Positions 1 to 11,624 of a DNA stretch of 64,000 nucleotides are shown here, piece by piece. The stretch covers positions 1,185,501 through 1,249,500 of the forward strand of contig JAQFVV010000028.1 of NCBI GenBank assembly GCA_028023455.1, read 5' to 3'. The stretch is from Epiperipatus broadwayi. Its lineage: Eukaryota > Onychophora > Udeonychophora > Euonychophora > Peripatidae. A program made the translations under genes and the position numbers. The notes under the pieces are model-generated. The model was not told the DNA's origin and ran no database searches. It worked only from the letters and a program-made list of their open reading frames with translations. Position 1 is the first letter of the stretch. Each line of letters begins with the position of its first letter.

Positions 1-1260
1 TTTCATATCTTCCAAACTCCCTCTATTATCAATTTTCTTAACTTTTTATCCTATTTTTTAATTTTTTAAAAACTATTTCCATATATAATTTTTTTATATA
101 TACTTTCTATTATTAATAATAATTTTTCTATAAAAATAATGTTTTATACCCCCCCTCCCAATCTCTATTTAGATTTGGTTTAATCTTTTTAATTAATATA
201 GCTTCTTTAATTTTTCTATCCCTTTTTTATTAATATAATCTGTCATTTTTATACTATATTTCTTAAAAATATGTCTTGTTTCTATAGAATGCATACAAAT
301 CAGTGATCTCTTATACCTATGTTAAACAAAACATCACATGATCTTTTCTTGCACATGACTTTTAAATAGCCAATCAAATCTATCCCTCTTACTCCAATTC
401 TGTCACTGTGTAAAAATATATGATAAATATAAATTTGGTACAAAGTAAGTAAAATATTTTAAATGGATCATATCTTTAAGAATTAAATAATAATTCAATT
501 TAATAATATGGCAAAAAGAAAAAACAATATAATTCACTAGCAGCAAATTAACTTTAGTTTTTTTTATCATATTAATCAAAGTCGAATTAAAAATTTAATT
601 TAACATGTGGAAAAAAGTTTTAAAGTATCTTTCAAGTTTTAGAAGCAAACTATTTTTATTTCTTTACCAAATTATTAGCTTTTCCCAGAATTCCAGAATA
701 AATCTCAACTGATACTGTGATTATTGGAATATGGAATATACAATAATGTGGAGTGGTGTTAAATTGACCTTAGTCTGCAGTTTCCGCCATGATATTGCAT
801 AATATAGTTATAAACATAAGTGTAGCGCTAAAGCACAAATACTAATTGCACAATTCAGTGGTAATTTTTTTCGGTTATATTAATAAAGAAAAGAGCCATT
901 TTTTACTTCTAAAACTATTTTTTTTTGTTTCAAAGATATTTCATTAATAAGTATAAAATATCTTTATAATTGCTAATATATTTTGAAGTATAAAAAATAA
1001 TTCATGAGTTGAGAATCCTTTTTTATTTCATGTTAATTAAGGCTCAGGAGTAAATTTTTTATTTTATTTTCCAAGGTAATTTTCATTTTTTTAAAATTAA
1101 ATTATAAGCACTAGGAACATTAATTAAGAAAAGCTTACATGAAAAAGTTCATTATAATCTTATGATAAGCTGCTTTCAATATCTTAGTCTTGATATCATA
1201 TTCATAGGTATGACTGGTGTACAGGAGAGTGGAGTGTAAGTATGATTTAAACTTATTTAA
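1..1260. other. AT-rich sequence without recognised gene
   Basis: Low-complexity AT-rich DNA with a short C-run near 150-158. I see no tRNA, no dispersed repeat with a clear partner elsewhere in the window and no reading frame with recognisable protein similarity. Confidence 0.6.
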
Positions 1261-1275
1261 ATAAATACAAATGAG

Positions 1276-1605
1276 TTAAATGGCCCACTTTTTAGGGAGG
1301 GGAAAGCAGGATTCTTTTTTATTTATGGAATTTGGATTATTAGCAATGTACCATGCCTCCTTTATTTTCCACTTAGGATCATTTCTCTCGATGCACATGA
1401 TGTTAGCTAATGTAGGTTTGAATGTATGGCCACATTTATATTGGTGCTTCAGAAATATGGATTTGTGATTTGGACTGCTTTTAACCCTTCTGTAAGGGTA
1501 TTGAAATTAGTGAGATCCTGTTGCAAGACTGGTGCATAATTCTCCAAAGTAGATTACACTGCAATCAGTTTGAGAGCAAGCAATTTTAGAAACTGTGTGG
1601 GGGGG
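1276..1605 (-). pseudogene. Penelope-like element relic, GIY-YIG endonuclease C-terminus
   Basis: Read on the minus strand this decodes as the end of a Penelope-like retroelement protein. A segment with CSQTDCSVIYFGE resembles the GIY-YIG nuclease core (usual form C..C...YIGET). About 55 codons later comes HQYKCGHTFKP, then IERNDPKWKIKEAWYI and NNPNSINKKES, which fit the conserved H..GH...I.E....K..EA..I......N tail of the family. The frame ends at a TAA at 1276-1278. There is one in-frame stop after the first segment, so it is dead. The upstream reverse transcriptase is not recognisable to the right of 1610. Known: this nuclease nicks target DNA for insertion of Penelope-like elements. A plus-strand frame at 1280-1468 is a shadow of this relic. 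Confidence 0.72.
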
Positions 1606-1609
1606 GGGA

Positions 1610-2280
1610 GAGGGGGTATGTTCAGTGAGAAGTTTATTTTTTGAACTTTATGATCAACCTATTTATAGATGATGGATTGTGAAAGCTGATTATATATGAA
1701 TCTGAACATATTTATATTTCTAAAGATTTTAGGGATATCTTTTAAAAATATTTTCATTATTTGTAATTGTTTTAAAAATGTATTAAATAATAATTATCCC
1801 CAAAAATAGTTTAATTTTATTACAAACTATATTGAAACTGAAGGTTCCATATAGGGAAGATTAATAAGCTTCAATATAGTTCTATTTAGAGCTTGAGATA
1901 AAGGTTATCAGTACACAACAAATATTTGTCTTCAATATGGTAACACTTTGAAAATATGATAATGCAAAGATGATATGCAATATCACATCACAGCAATAAA
2001 GACTTGGGATTATTTTGATTTATGCATAAATCAAGTTGTGAAATGTACTTGTAATATAAATCCATGAATCATTTGTATATAAAATTGAACTTTTAATTCA
2101 ATTCACTTGTAGTATAATACAAGCATTATCTAAAAGACACTGCTATGACCCACAATTTCTAAGTATTTAAACAATCTGCATTTCATTATTTTACAATTTT
2201 TTATTTAGTATATGATTTTTTTTTAGACAGTTTAACTATTAACAAAATATCAAAAAAGAAAATAAATGGGAGTGCTTAAT
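1610..2280. other. AT-rich sequence, nothing recognised
   Basis: A G-run at about 1600-1617 borders the PLE relic; the rest holds no coding or RNA signal that I can support. Confidence 0.5.
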
Positions 2281-2284
2281 ATAT

Positions 2285-2475
2285 TCCTATCCAATGTTGT
2301 CCTGCACATAGTCCCATTATGGGTTCCATCAGTGAAAGGGTTCAGAGATCTGGATCTGATATACTTTGATTTTATGAATCTCAGATACTTTTCCTTCTAT
2401 AGAAATTAAAAATCTAGGAATATGGGTAGGACAACACTGGGTAAAGATTTATTAATCACTACCACATGATGTCTA
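2285..2475. repeat. Possible very old family A copy
   Basis: A stretch with 'catcagtgaaaggg' followed by 'ctggatctgat' resembles the conserved 'catcagtgaggagcc...ggatctgag' block of family A. It lies inside an imperfect inverted repeat (about 2290-2306 with 2422-2440, sharing 'gtcctgc' and 'gtaggacaacac'). Too diverged to be sure. Confidence 0.3.
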
Positions 2476-2874
2476 CTGATTATTTCAGTTTAGAAGAATT
2501 CGAGTAGAAGTAAATGATTTGGTACATTAAAGTATGCTGTAAGTTTAAAGTCATGTGACATATGTTGGTTTGATCACAGAAAACCTGTAGAAATTCTAAC
2601 AAGTATGTTGATTCGATAGTGTTTTTTTAAGAACTGTATTTCTCCTCCTGCATTCATATATTTAACAGTCATTAATTATGTGAATCATGCTTTGTATTTG
2701 ATTACATTCACACAGAGTAATGGCTGTTAAATTTTATTTATGAAATAACAACGAGCTTAACAAACTTTTTTAAAGTGGTAAGAAGCTATTATGTATGACC
2801 CATGAATCATACAGTGGAAATTATTACATCAAAGCTTCAGTTTAGAATTATCTCTGTTAATACATTGTACAGGC

Positions 2875-3165
2875 TTAACGCCTGCATTTATATATGTAAT
2901 ATATGCGGGATTCGAACTCAGACTTTCACATGACCCACGACTCTCAGTGCCATCTTATATTGCTAACCCACCTGATCACACACATGTTGAAAAGATAAAT
3001 AATCACCAATATAGGTATTTCGTGCTAAACCAGCACTTATCAGTTGATCAAGATTATCATCTTCACACATATATACAATCAGTACTCAGCTTTATATTAA
3101 GATAGCCAATCTTCATACTTTAATGGACAGGCTTCAAACTACTCCAACCCACATAATATTAAGAT
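2875..3165 (-). repeat. Family B repeat with hammerhead motif (diverged)
   Basis: One copy of the roughly 280-bp family B. It runs from 'gggattcgaactcagact' (whose complement resembles a tRNA-like B box) to 'tttaatggacaggcttca'. On the minus strand at about 3003-3062 it carries a hammerhead layout: CTGATAA, a GTGCTG hairpin stem, then GAAA and a TATA/TTGG cleavage region. One core base is changed (CTGATGA to CTGATAA), so activity is unlikely. In retroelement terms it is a short non-coding element; no protein is encoded. Confidence 0.7.
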
Positions 3166-3618
3166 ATGTTTTGCCTAAAATAATATTTTAGTCTAAAATT
3201 TTCAGAGAAAACTTTGTAAACTTTAATATACTGTAAAATATTTTTTAAAAAATCTACTCAGCATTCTAGACTTGAAAATAAAAAATAAAGTTGCCAACAT
3301 GTATAAAATAAATACTTTGATTCACACTCGCTTTAGTTACAGATCTCACATAAAACAAAATAAAATGGAAATTGACAATACCAAGAGAATAAACAAAATA
3401 TTTTTATTTGAATTTTTTTAAAAAAAAATAAAAATAAAACATCCTGCTATGAAGCGTCATTTTTATTTAAAAAGCATTTTTTATTTCATTTTTTTAGATT
3501 ATTTTTGCATTTGCTAGAAATTCTGAAAAAGAAATCCCAGGTGCCATTACCATCTATCTTTTTGTTCTTTCTCTACCACTAAGAGATTCCATTTATCAAA
3601 CAAGAAGGTTAGAAATCA

Positions 3619-3650
3619 TACACACACACACACACATATATATATATATT
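3619..3650. repeat. (CA)n(TA)n microsatellite
   Basis: Alternating CA then TA dinucleotides. Confidence 0.95.
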
Positions 3651-3904
3651 GACTTGCTTTGTGATCTATTGGTTAGTCAGTCAATACTATGAATCAAAAA
3701 TGAAAGCGTAAGTGGATCTAAACATCTTATTAATAGCTTAAAAGATCTTAAGAAAAGTGTCAAGTTTTTTCAACTTTCAGTTTATTCAAAAGCTGGCTAA
3801 TCATCCCATTATGGTTATCAAATTGGTATCTAGTATACTAATGTATAGTTTGTGGATTTTTTTGTGAATGTATCCCCCAAGTATATTAAATCTATCATAT
3901 TAAT

Positions 3905-4122
3905 ATTGCTAGAAGAGATGATAATAGATGGACAATTGAAATCTTAAACTGGATTCCAAGAGATTGTAAAAGACCCAGAAAGAGACAACATGTGAGATGG
4001 ATGGACAAAATAAGAAAGTGTGCAGAGGTGATGTGGAGAAGAGAAGCTAAAGATTAGAGAAGATGGATTGAACTTGGAGAGACCTTCATCCTGTAGTGGA
4101 TTGATAATGGTTGATGATGATT
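3905..4122 (+). mobile_element. RTE 3' fragment
   Basis: 5'-truncated copy of the RTE at 18781-22035, here in plus orientation. It begins 'attgctagaagagatgat' and ends in the family's 3' tail 'ggttgatgatgatt'. It covers only the last roughly 70 codons of the C-terminal domain and is broken by stops, e.g. 'agattagag' in place of a sense codon. No convincing target-site duplication; 'ttaata' occurs at both edges. Confidence 0.88.
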
Positions 4123-4129
4123 AATACTC

Positions 4130-5075
4130 AATATAATAAAATGTTTTTAATTATATGCTCATTATAATTTTTAGTGTGTTATAGAATGTCAAAAGTAATT
4201 AAAACATTTCATTATACTTTAATCTTATTCATAACCACTATAGTTTTCCCTCAAAATAAGTGATGGCATTACTGTGTTTTGGCTTTAAATTACTCTCCAG
4301 CAGCTATCTTTAGGAATATTTTGGTGTTTTCACATTATTTAAAGGTAAAAACTTTATCTAAAACAATATTAATTTATTAACTCATTTAATTTTCTGAAGA
4401 TGTCAGTATGATATAGATATTTTTTTCAAAAGAGCTGACAGACAGTGAGACTCTACTTACAACAATTTTATTGACAATTTCTAGTTCTTGCAGCAAAAAA
4501 GGTTTTTGAAAGCTTTTAAACATAATCATTTTTATCGTAGATTTAAAAACTGAAAACATATATTTTCTGTAATTTGTGTAACATGTTTATAATTATTTTT
4601 CACAAACTATTTGTTTAATATTTATTTATTAGAAGAATAATGTGATTAAATAAAATGTTATTAGATAATATTTACTTTTAGAAATAGGCAAGTCAAAAAA
4701 GATCATTAACTTATGGCTACAATTTGTAATTGGCTTAAAAAGAATGCTTTTATATTGACTGCTGTAGATGTTTTATTTTTTTTAAAATTATACATAGATT
4801 TTTAAATAAAATTTTGTTAATTTTAAAATAGGATATAATTCCATGCTTTGTTTATTGAATGTTGATTTATTACAAATTTATTCATGCTGACTGGTTTATT
4901 ATATTATGTAACACAAAGTCAAACACAATCTTATTATTTGTGATTGAAACAGAGATGGAAATTATAGCAAAAGGAGATATTTAGATAGTGGTATTTAATA
5001 ATGTACTCTTAAACAATCAAGAAAATGTCAAAAATCACATAAGTAATTTGTTTATTATATTTTACTTTCCCTGCA
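4130..5075. other. AT-rich sequence, nothing recognised
   Basis: No repeat partner, RNA gene or coding signal found. Confidence 0.5.
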
Positions 5076-5077
5076 GG

Positions 5078-5365
5078 TAATTATAAGGGATTTGGACACA
5101 GACTTTCAAAACTCTCTTCAGCTATCCACTCTCATCTCATATAACTAATACACATGATCACACATATGTAAAAAAGATAAATGATCTCCAATATACATAT
5201 TTCATGCCGAACCAGCACTCAACTGTTGGTCCAGGTCATCATCTCCCACAAATATATGTAATCAGTGATCAGTTTATATTAAGATACCAATCTTCAAACT
5301 TTAATGGACAAGATTCAAACTACTCCACTCTCCAACTCTTCAGCCATCCATACCATTTTGTATGC
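5078..5365 (-). repeat. Family B repeat
   Basis: Runs from 'gggatttggacacagactt' to 'ccaactcttcagccatccat'. The hammerhead region (about 5188-5250, minus strand) keeps the GTGCTG hairpin and GAAA, but the catalytic box reads CAGTTGA instead of CTGATGA, so it is inactive. Confidence 0.75.
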
Positions 5366-5489
5366 ATAAATCTTCAATAAAGTAATAGGTTTATATATTT
5401 TTAAAAGTATTTTTTAGCATATTCTTATTATAAACAATTCTTCAGAAATAATCAAAAAGAAATAAATATTTTTAAAAATGTTTCCATAT

Positions 5490-5491
5490 AA

Positions 5492-5533
<42 letters not shown>

Positions 5534-5745
5534 CACAACAAAAAAAAAAAAAAAAATATTAAATTTTTTTTTTTTTTTTTTTTTGGATCTACCCCAAAAA
5601 AAAAAAAAAAAATTTTATTTTAAAAAAAATAAAATAAAAGGAATGAAAAGAAAATTTGTTTTAAAAAAAACTTTTTTTTTTTTTACATATTTCAAAACCC
5701 CCCCCAAATTTAATTTGGAAAGCCCAAAAAAAAACGTTACATATA
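5490..5745. repeat. Homopolymer patchwork (T, A and C runs)
   Basis: Long T runs, A runs and a C run follow each other with little between them. The long frame across it (5478-5759) is an artefact of poly-T and poly-A decoding to F and K. This may be true low-complexity DNA or an assembly/consensus artefact. Confidence 0.85.
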
Positions 5746-5764
5746 TAATAACGTATTAATATGT

Positions 5765-5925
5765 ATTAAGGTTATAACCTGAAGACCATGAGTTTGAAAA
5801 ATGACAATAGGGACTTCTACAAATCTTAACACAAAATTTATTTAAAGGACAAGAACAGCCACTCTTATCTTCAACCTACTTTTTAAATATATAGAAGAAT
5901 CTAAAGCATTTTGATTTGAGGGCAT
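5765..5925. repeat. Family G fragment
   Basis: Contains 'gggacttctacaaatctt', 'aacacaaaattt' and 'gccactcttatcttcaacc', matching blocks of the foldbacks at 46418-46650 ('gggacctctacaggtctt') and 55130-55440 ('gccactcttatcttcaacc'). Here only one arm is visible. Confidence 0.6.
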
Positions 5926-6479
5926 AAGGCTATTAAATACCTCACTGATTAAGTCCACAATTTCTATAACATGCTAACATTTGGGAAATGTTTCAATTTA
6001 TGAGTCAGTGTTGAGATCTTATGCTTAGAAATCTTGTAAGATAATATGTGCTTTACAAATTTAATTATTATAATAAAGTATTGTAGAATATAAAATAAAA
6101 TGTATATTGTTTGCATTCTCACAATTTATTTTGGAAAAAAACAAATATTTCTAAAAATAAACATAATTTAATTACAAAAAATAAATACTGCCCATTTTTA
6201 ATTAAAAAATTACCTATGTCCTTTATGGTATGGCATTCTTTAGTAGTATCTCAATTAAAGATGTTAAAAACACTTTTTTGTAATGCAACTGTTGAATTTT
6301 TTTATTGGATTTTAGGGTTCTTATTGTATGCCATTTCCTGAGCATTAGCACAGAATATCGAAGAGATAAGCTGGTAAATGTTAGAAAAAATATAAAATGG
6401 CTATTTAGAAAAATAAATTATTTGAATTTCTGATATGAAAAATCTCATAATTTAGAATGAGATGTCCAATATATACATA

Positions 6480-7350
6480 TGTAAATAGTAAATAACTCAG
6501 ATTATATGCAACTGAACAGGAAGTACCTGAAACTTCCAATGAGCAGGCAGTAATTGTAGCTTCCAATTACTTCCTGTTCAGTTACATATAATCTGAGTTA
6601 TTTATTATTTACAGATATTAAAACTGAATTTTCATTTCACATTTAGAGGTTGTTTAAATTAAAGCTGAGCTTCGATCCTCTGAATACTTAAATGGTGATT
6701 CTTATCGTTTATTCTATAAATATATATATATATAATCAAGAGATTGTAAAAAATCCAGAAAGAGACTACATGTGAGATGGATGGGTGAAATAAGAAAGTG
6801 TGCAGGGGTGATGTGGAGGAGAGAAGCTAAAGATCGGAGAAGATGGATTGAACTTGGAGAGACCTTCATCCTGCAGTGGATTGATAATGGTTGATGATGA
6901 ATTATATATAATCAATAGATTGAATTCACTACCTCTTTTAAATTACATAAATAAATTAAGTATATATAAGAACAAATGCTAAAACACAAATGATAAAATA
7001 GAGGTGACATCATCTTTCTTCTGAGGGATTTATTTATATTATATAACTGATTGGAAGGTTCAGTTATTTCCTGATCAGTTGCATACAAATCTGAGTTATT
7101 TATTATTCACAAATATTTAAACTGAGTTTTCCATTCATATTTAGAGGTTGTTTAAACCAATGCACAGCTTTGAGCTTTTGAATATTTATATTCTATAAAT
7201 ATATATAACGATAGATCAAATTCACCACCACCTATAAATTATATACTAAACTAAGCAAATGTAAGAACAATTGCTAAGAGACGGATGTATCATCTGGCTT
7301 TTGGAGAGTTTATTTACATTATATAACTCATTAGAAGCTTCAGTTACTTT
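6480..7350. repeat. Foldback family J, two tandem units
   Basis: Inverted arms at about 6485-6530 and 6565-6612 ('aataactcagattatatgca' against its complement) form a hairpin. The right half continues with 'catttagaggttgtttaaa' and is repeated in tandem at about 7060-7345, giving two units of roughly 300 bp. The first unit is split by the RTE fragment at 6740-6902. Related sequence occurs at 13838-14340. Confidence 0.7.
6740..6902 (+). mobile_element. RTE 3' fragment with target-site duplication
   Basis: Starts within 'agagattgtaaaa' of the RTE C-terminal domain and ends 'gttgatgatgaa'. It is flanked by the 13-bp duplication 'tatatataatcaa' (6727-6739 and 6903-6915), which shows a 5'-truncated insertion by target-primed reverse transcription. 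It interrupts the first family J unit, so it is younger than the J duplication or hit one copy after it. Confidence 0.88.
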
Positions 7351-7573
7351 TTGGTTTTATATATATATATATATATATTCAATAATAGCATAAAAAATTA
7401 GAAAATGAATATTGAATATCATTATCATTCAGTAATAAAACATACATTTTAAAAATTATAATGCAGCATACATAACACTTTTGAATTTCATCAACTTGTG
7501 AAGAATACCATAAATAAAGTTATTAGAAGTGAAAGAAGTTATGTAATTAAAAAAACAACAAAATATAATTTAT

Positions 7574-7820
7574 CACTAAACATCACATGATCACCATTTC
7601 TTATGTTAGCACATTACTGTTATTAAAACAGGGGGAACTGCCAACCAGAGTAATCAATGGATGCCAGAAGGCTTGTGCATAGAATCCCTATCTAGTCTGG
7701 GGATATTGGATGAGTAGGCACTAGATAGAGATTTTATGCCCAAGCCTTTTTGTATCCATTGATTACTCTGGTTGGCACTGAGTGGCACTACTGTATGGAG
7801 AATTTTGCCTGTTTTAATAA
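7574..7820. repeat. Family A repeat, internally deleted palindrome
   Basis: Left end 'ctaaacatcacatgatcacc', then 'attaaaacagggggaactgc' and inverted arms centred near 7700 carrying 'gtaatcaatggatgcc' and its complement. The hammerhead core is lost: the left arm joins the right arm at 'ctatctag/tctgggg', right beside the predicted cleavage site. Confidence 0.8.
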
Positions 7821-8389
7821 CATATGATTTATAAAATTAAAAATTTCCAAAATTGTGAATGTTTATTTATAAATGAAAAATAAAATAGATTAAAAAGTAG
7901 CAATGATTATATGAAAACTAGGAAATAAATATCCAAAGAAACAAACAAAGTCCGGTATTTTTAAATTCTTTTATTTCATGCAGAAATTCTTTTTGCTTGT
8001 TTTGCAACTGATTTTTAACATAATTCTCACTAAAGGATTTTCTTCAAATTTTATACATGTTAGATATCAATGACAATACAATATTCCAGGATTATTCACA
8101 GTATCCACCCTAATAGTGGTGGGGCTAATTTAAAACTGTGCTGATATCAGTTCAATAAACCATCAGTGATGTGAAACAGATGGGGATATATATTTTTAAA
8201 ATCTGCCTTCATTGAATTTCTTGACTAATTTGTTAAAAAGAGTTTACAATTAATTAAGATAGAAAGAGAAATAAATTAATGATAAAATCTTAAATTTCTC
8301 ACCTTTAACTAAAACTTTCTTTTTTAAAAAAAACATTGTCGTCATGAACTCAAAAATGTTGTAAATGATTTTTTAAGTTAAAACAAGCA

Positions 8390-8692
8390 AAACTCTTCAT
8401 ACAGTAGTGCCACTCAGTGCAAGCTAGAGTAATCAATGGATGCCAGAAGGCTTGTGCATAAAATTCTTATCAGTGAGGGACCTTGGATCTGAGAACATTG
8501 CACCTAGATCTTAGGATCTAATGCAACTAGTCTGGGGATATTGAATGAGTAGGCATTAGATAGGGATTATATGCACAAGCCTTCTGGCATACATTGATTA
8601 CTCTGGTTTGCATTGAGTGGCACTATTGTATGGAGAGTTTTGTCTGTTTTAACAGCTTGAGTAAGCATAAGAAATAGTGATCATGTGATTTT
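8390..8692. repeat. Family A repeat, rearranged
   Basis: Inverted arms ('ccatacagtagtgcc' region and its complement) with a central part holding 'cttggatctgag', 'cacctagatcttagg' and 'ctagtctggggata'. Ends with 'gtgatcatgtgat'. The CTGATGA box is missing, so no complete ribozyme. Confidence 0.8.
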
Positions 8693-8934
8693 TAAAGTAT
8701 GGTGACATTATTTTAATCTCAGTTTTTCAATTTGAATATGAACAGTTACAAAAAGTCTGCAAAATATCTGAATACTAGAAAGTAAAAATAATATGTATAA
8801 AAATATTCTATCAAAGAAACAAATGAGATGCTAAGGATTTGAAGTTCATCTTTATTTTACCTTTTAACGAAAAGTACCTAACTCAGTTATCTATAGATGG
8901 GCTACCTAAAAGAAAAATATAAGTTTATTTAGAA

Positions 8935-9030
8935 TCTAGGAGAGGAACTCCAAATTACCAAATCTGGATTAAACTAAGGTCATAAGATTGACAGGTGGAT
9001 GTACTAACCACTAGGCATCATTAGCTGAAT
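8935..9030 (-). repeat. tRNA-like sequence (decayed SINE head or pseudo-tRNA)
   Basis: On the minus strand 'gcctagtggttagtacatcc' resembles a tRNA D-arm/A box, and about 25 bp on 'ccttagtttaatccag' resembles a T-arm/B box. The cloverleaf is incomplete, so it is not called a functional tRNA. Confidence 0.5.
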
Positions 9031-9039
9031 TATTAAAAA

Positions 9040-9495
9040 ATAAATATCTGTTACACTGATTATTTGTCAGCAAAAAGAGTTAGAGTAATATCTTCTTGAG
9101 GCAGGGTTTATATATAGATATGATTAGAAACTTTATTTTATTGATTGTAAAAACAATTATTCAATTCTATATTGAGTAAAAATCTTTGAACCTACAATAA
9201 TATTTATTGTGACGGTCAAGTGAAGTTGAAAACACAAAACAATGCACTAAGAAAATTTGGTAAACGGAGCAATTACGCATAAATTACAGTTAATAGAACT
9301 TATTGGTACATGTGTGTATATATACACACACGACGTTTACACATTATAGATAATATTTAAATGAACGAATTATAATTTTTCCTGTTTTTACAAATCTATT
9401 ATAATTATGTGAAATAATTTATACATCAACACATACTCTTTAAAATTCTAAAAACACATGATGATAAATCGTAAGGTCAGTCATAGCAAATTTGA
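9040..9495. other. Non-repetitive AT-rich sequence
   Basis: Contains a short palindrome at about 9310-9330 ('gtgtgtatatatacacac'). No gene recognised. Confidence 0.4.
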
Positions 9496-9499
9496 GCAA

Positions 9500-9760
9500 G
9501 ATTTCGTAAGAGGCGTAGTCCCGCAGATCCCGTTTATATTATAAAGATTATCTCAAAAATATTCTAAAGAAATACAATAGGTTAATATGAAATGAAGAGA
9601 GTCTTATAGAAAGAAGTTTGCAGAAGAAGAAGAAGCTAAAATACATTATCGCAAAATATCACATAGACAGAACAAAAGATAAGTATGTTTACATGTCTAT
9701 GTATTTGGTTTACGTTTTATTTATGTACTAGTTACAAAACTGATCTTTAGTGTATAATTT
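9500..9760 (+). pseudogene. LINE 3'-end relic
   Basis: The block 'tttatattataaagattat' followed by 'ctcaaaaatattctaaag' matches 31865-31905 ('tttatattataaggattat'), and 'actagttacaaaactgatc' matches 32107-32135. The 31.6-32.1 kb copy is recognisably the C-terminus of a LINE polyprotein, so this is the same end more decayed. A translation with KDYLKNILKKYN is visible, then stops. Confidence 0.55.
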
Positions 9761-9769
9761 TTTTTATTT

Positions 9770-10690
9770 ATTTAACTTTTTGCCTTTTTTTGTAGCTGGA
9801 GTGAACAAAATCCTCAGCTAATGACTGTTGTAATTTATAACTTCCATATGTGTTTATATATATACTAACAATGTTTTCAAGTTTTTTTTTCTTTTCATTA
9901 GTGGATTCCTTATCTCAAATCTATCATATCGAATTATCCATCAATCCAGGACGCACTATCTTATGCATACATTTCGGACCTACTTTACTTTTCATATGAG
10001 TTAAACATTAACACATAGAATACACTTAACTTTATATAGATATACTTTAAACTTTAATTCCTATACATTGAGTTTCTGTGCTGATGGATGGAGGAAGCGA
10101 CGAAAGAAATTTGAAATCAAGATACACTGATAAAAAACAAAAAAACTTGAAAAGACATTAATTATTGTATGTTTATAAAAAGAAACTATAACATATATAC
10201 TTTTGCAATCTTCTCTAAAATGCAAAAGTAAAGGAGAAGATATAAGAAATGCAAAATAAATATACAATTAATACTTCTATATATTATATTGTAAAGTTAC
10301 ATAAGTTTTACAATTATTAAACTGAGAAAAGTTCTAAAAAAGAACACCGTTAATCAACAACAATAACAAAAAATCCACAAGATAGTTCTAGTCGTATAGT
10401 CTAATAAAGTAGAAATAGCCACAGTATTAAACAACAAGGCAACTGATAACTCAATATCAACTAGTTATAGATAATCAAAATAACGTAATTATACAGATTT
10501 CCCTCTACGGCGTCAGATTTTACAATTTTTAAAATTATAAATCCATATATTTAAAAAGCTTTTCAAAATGTGTTTATATTAACTTTATTATGGTAAAGAA
10601 TGACTTGGCGTATTTTTTTTGCATAAAAGTGCAAAGATCTAGTATACGGTTTATATATATGTAGTACAGTAAAAACAATTCGCAATCACT
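9770..10690. other. Non-repetitive stretch, no gene recognised
   Basis: Holds scattered CpGs (unlike the repeats) and a minus-strand open frame at 10061-10267 (68 codons, no recognisable motif). It could be intron or intergenic DNA next to the possible promoter at 10.7 kb. Confidence 0.4.
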
Positions 10691-10830
10691 TTTTGGGTCC
10701 ACTCACCTTAGGTTAGCTCTGCTTTTTAATGACTTCCTCCTATCCTGATTAAGAACGCATGCGCAACACAGCAGACGACGAGATGAAAAAAAAAACAAAT
10801 ATACTGAGCATGCTCACAAAGTACAAATCA
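10690..10830 (-). promoter_or_regulatory. Possible promoter and first exon with splice donor
   Basis: A locally GC-richer patch. 'CGCATGCGCA' at 10756-10765 is close to the NRF1 binding consensus, and 'gagcatgctc' follows at about 10806-10815. On the minus strand AAG/GTGAGT (donor GTGAGT, complement of 10701-10706) is a strong 5' splice site. Seen: the motifs and CpG content. Inferred: a minus-strand transcript starting near 10790 with a short non-coding exon ending at 10707. No downstream exon was recognised. Confidence 0.3.
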
Positions 10831-10834
10831 TATA

Positions 10835-11620
10835 TTGAAATAAATTAGACAATTAATCAAAGCGAAATGACAAAAACAATTTTTTACCACCCATCAAAAT
10901 AATATAAATCTCTCATATGTGCTTTGAAATATGAATCGATAATCAACATCTAATTGCAATATATATAAACATCTAATTGCTTGTGTGTGCATGTGTACAT
11001 GCGTGCCCGTATGTAAAAGTAAAATTAGTTATCCAATATTAGTTATCTTATTATTCTAAACTGGTAGCAATGTAAGCTGTCCGATTTCAAATGCATGAAT
11101 TAATGTTTCTTTTTTTTTTTAAGAGAATAAATTAAATGTTTTCATATGGAACATAACTATAGGAGACGGACAATGTTTTCATATTCATAATCAAAGGAGT
11201 TTAGAAATAACAATATACTTTCCACATTTATTCACTATTAAAATCTACACATATAAATATCAGACACTATATATATATATGACTAATATAATAAAGTAGA
11301 TAAAATTAAAACAGTGTTTAAAGAGCCCACTAAGGGGTTAAAAGTCTCTTCATTAACTGCCCATAAAGAAGAGAGTACTAAGTAGGCAGGGGTGGAGAGG
11401 AGAAGAAAAGAAACAGAAAAGAGGATAGAATTGGGAGAGCCCCTCCTCTCGGGTTGATAGGTTGTGTGTGTGTGTTGGCAGACCAATTGTTGGGTAGTGA
11501 AGATTTGAGACTTTTATCATATTTGATTTAATCTCTAATGAGAAAAGCTAGATTTTAGTAATCAACAAATATCGCATTGTTAATTGGATTGGTTATATAT
11601 AGGTTACCTGAAAAATAAGA
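10835..11620. other. Non-repetitive stretch, no gene recognised
   Basis: Includes a purine-rich patch at 11380-11450 and a (TG)n tract at 11462-11476. A 67-codon minus-strand frame (11283-11486) spans it but shows no domain, and composition alone could explain it. Confidence 0.4.
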
Positions 11621-11624
11621 TTAT

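Noticed and set aside
290-365. Family A terminus near 'aacatcacatgatc'
   Set aside because: Only about 14 bases match, and the following sequence does not continue as in other copies.
1280-1468. 62-codon plus-strand frame
   Set aside because: Antisense shadow of the Penelope-like C-terminus, which has recognisable motifs on the minus strand.
5478-5759. 93-codon open frame
   Set aside because: It is poly-T and poly-A read as Phe and Lys; no coding signal.
9308-9332. Regulatory palindrome 'gtgtgtatatatacacac'
   Set aside because: Simple dinucleotide symmetry, expected in such DNA.
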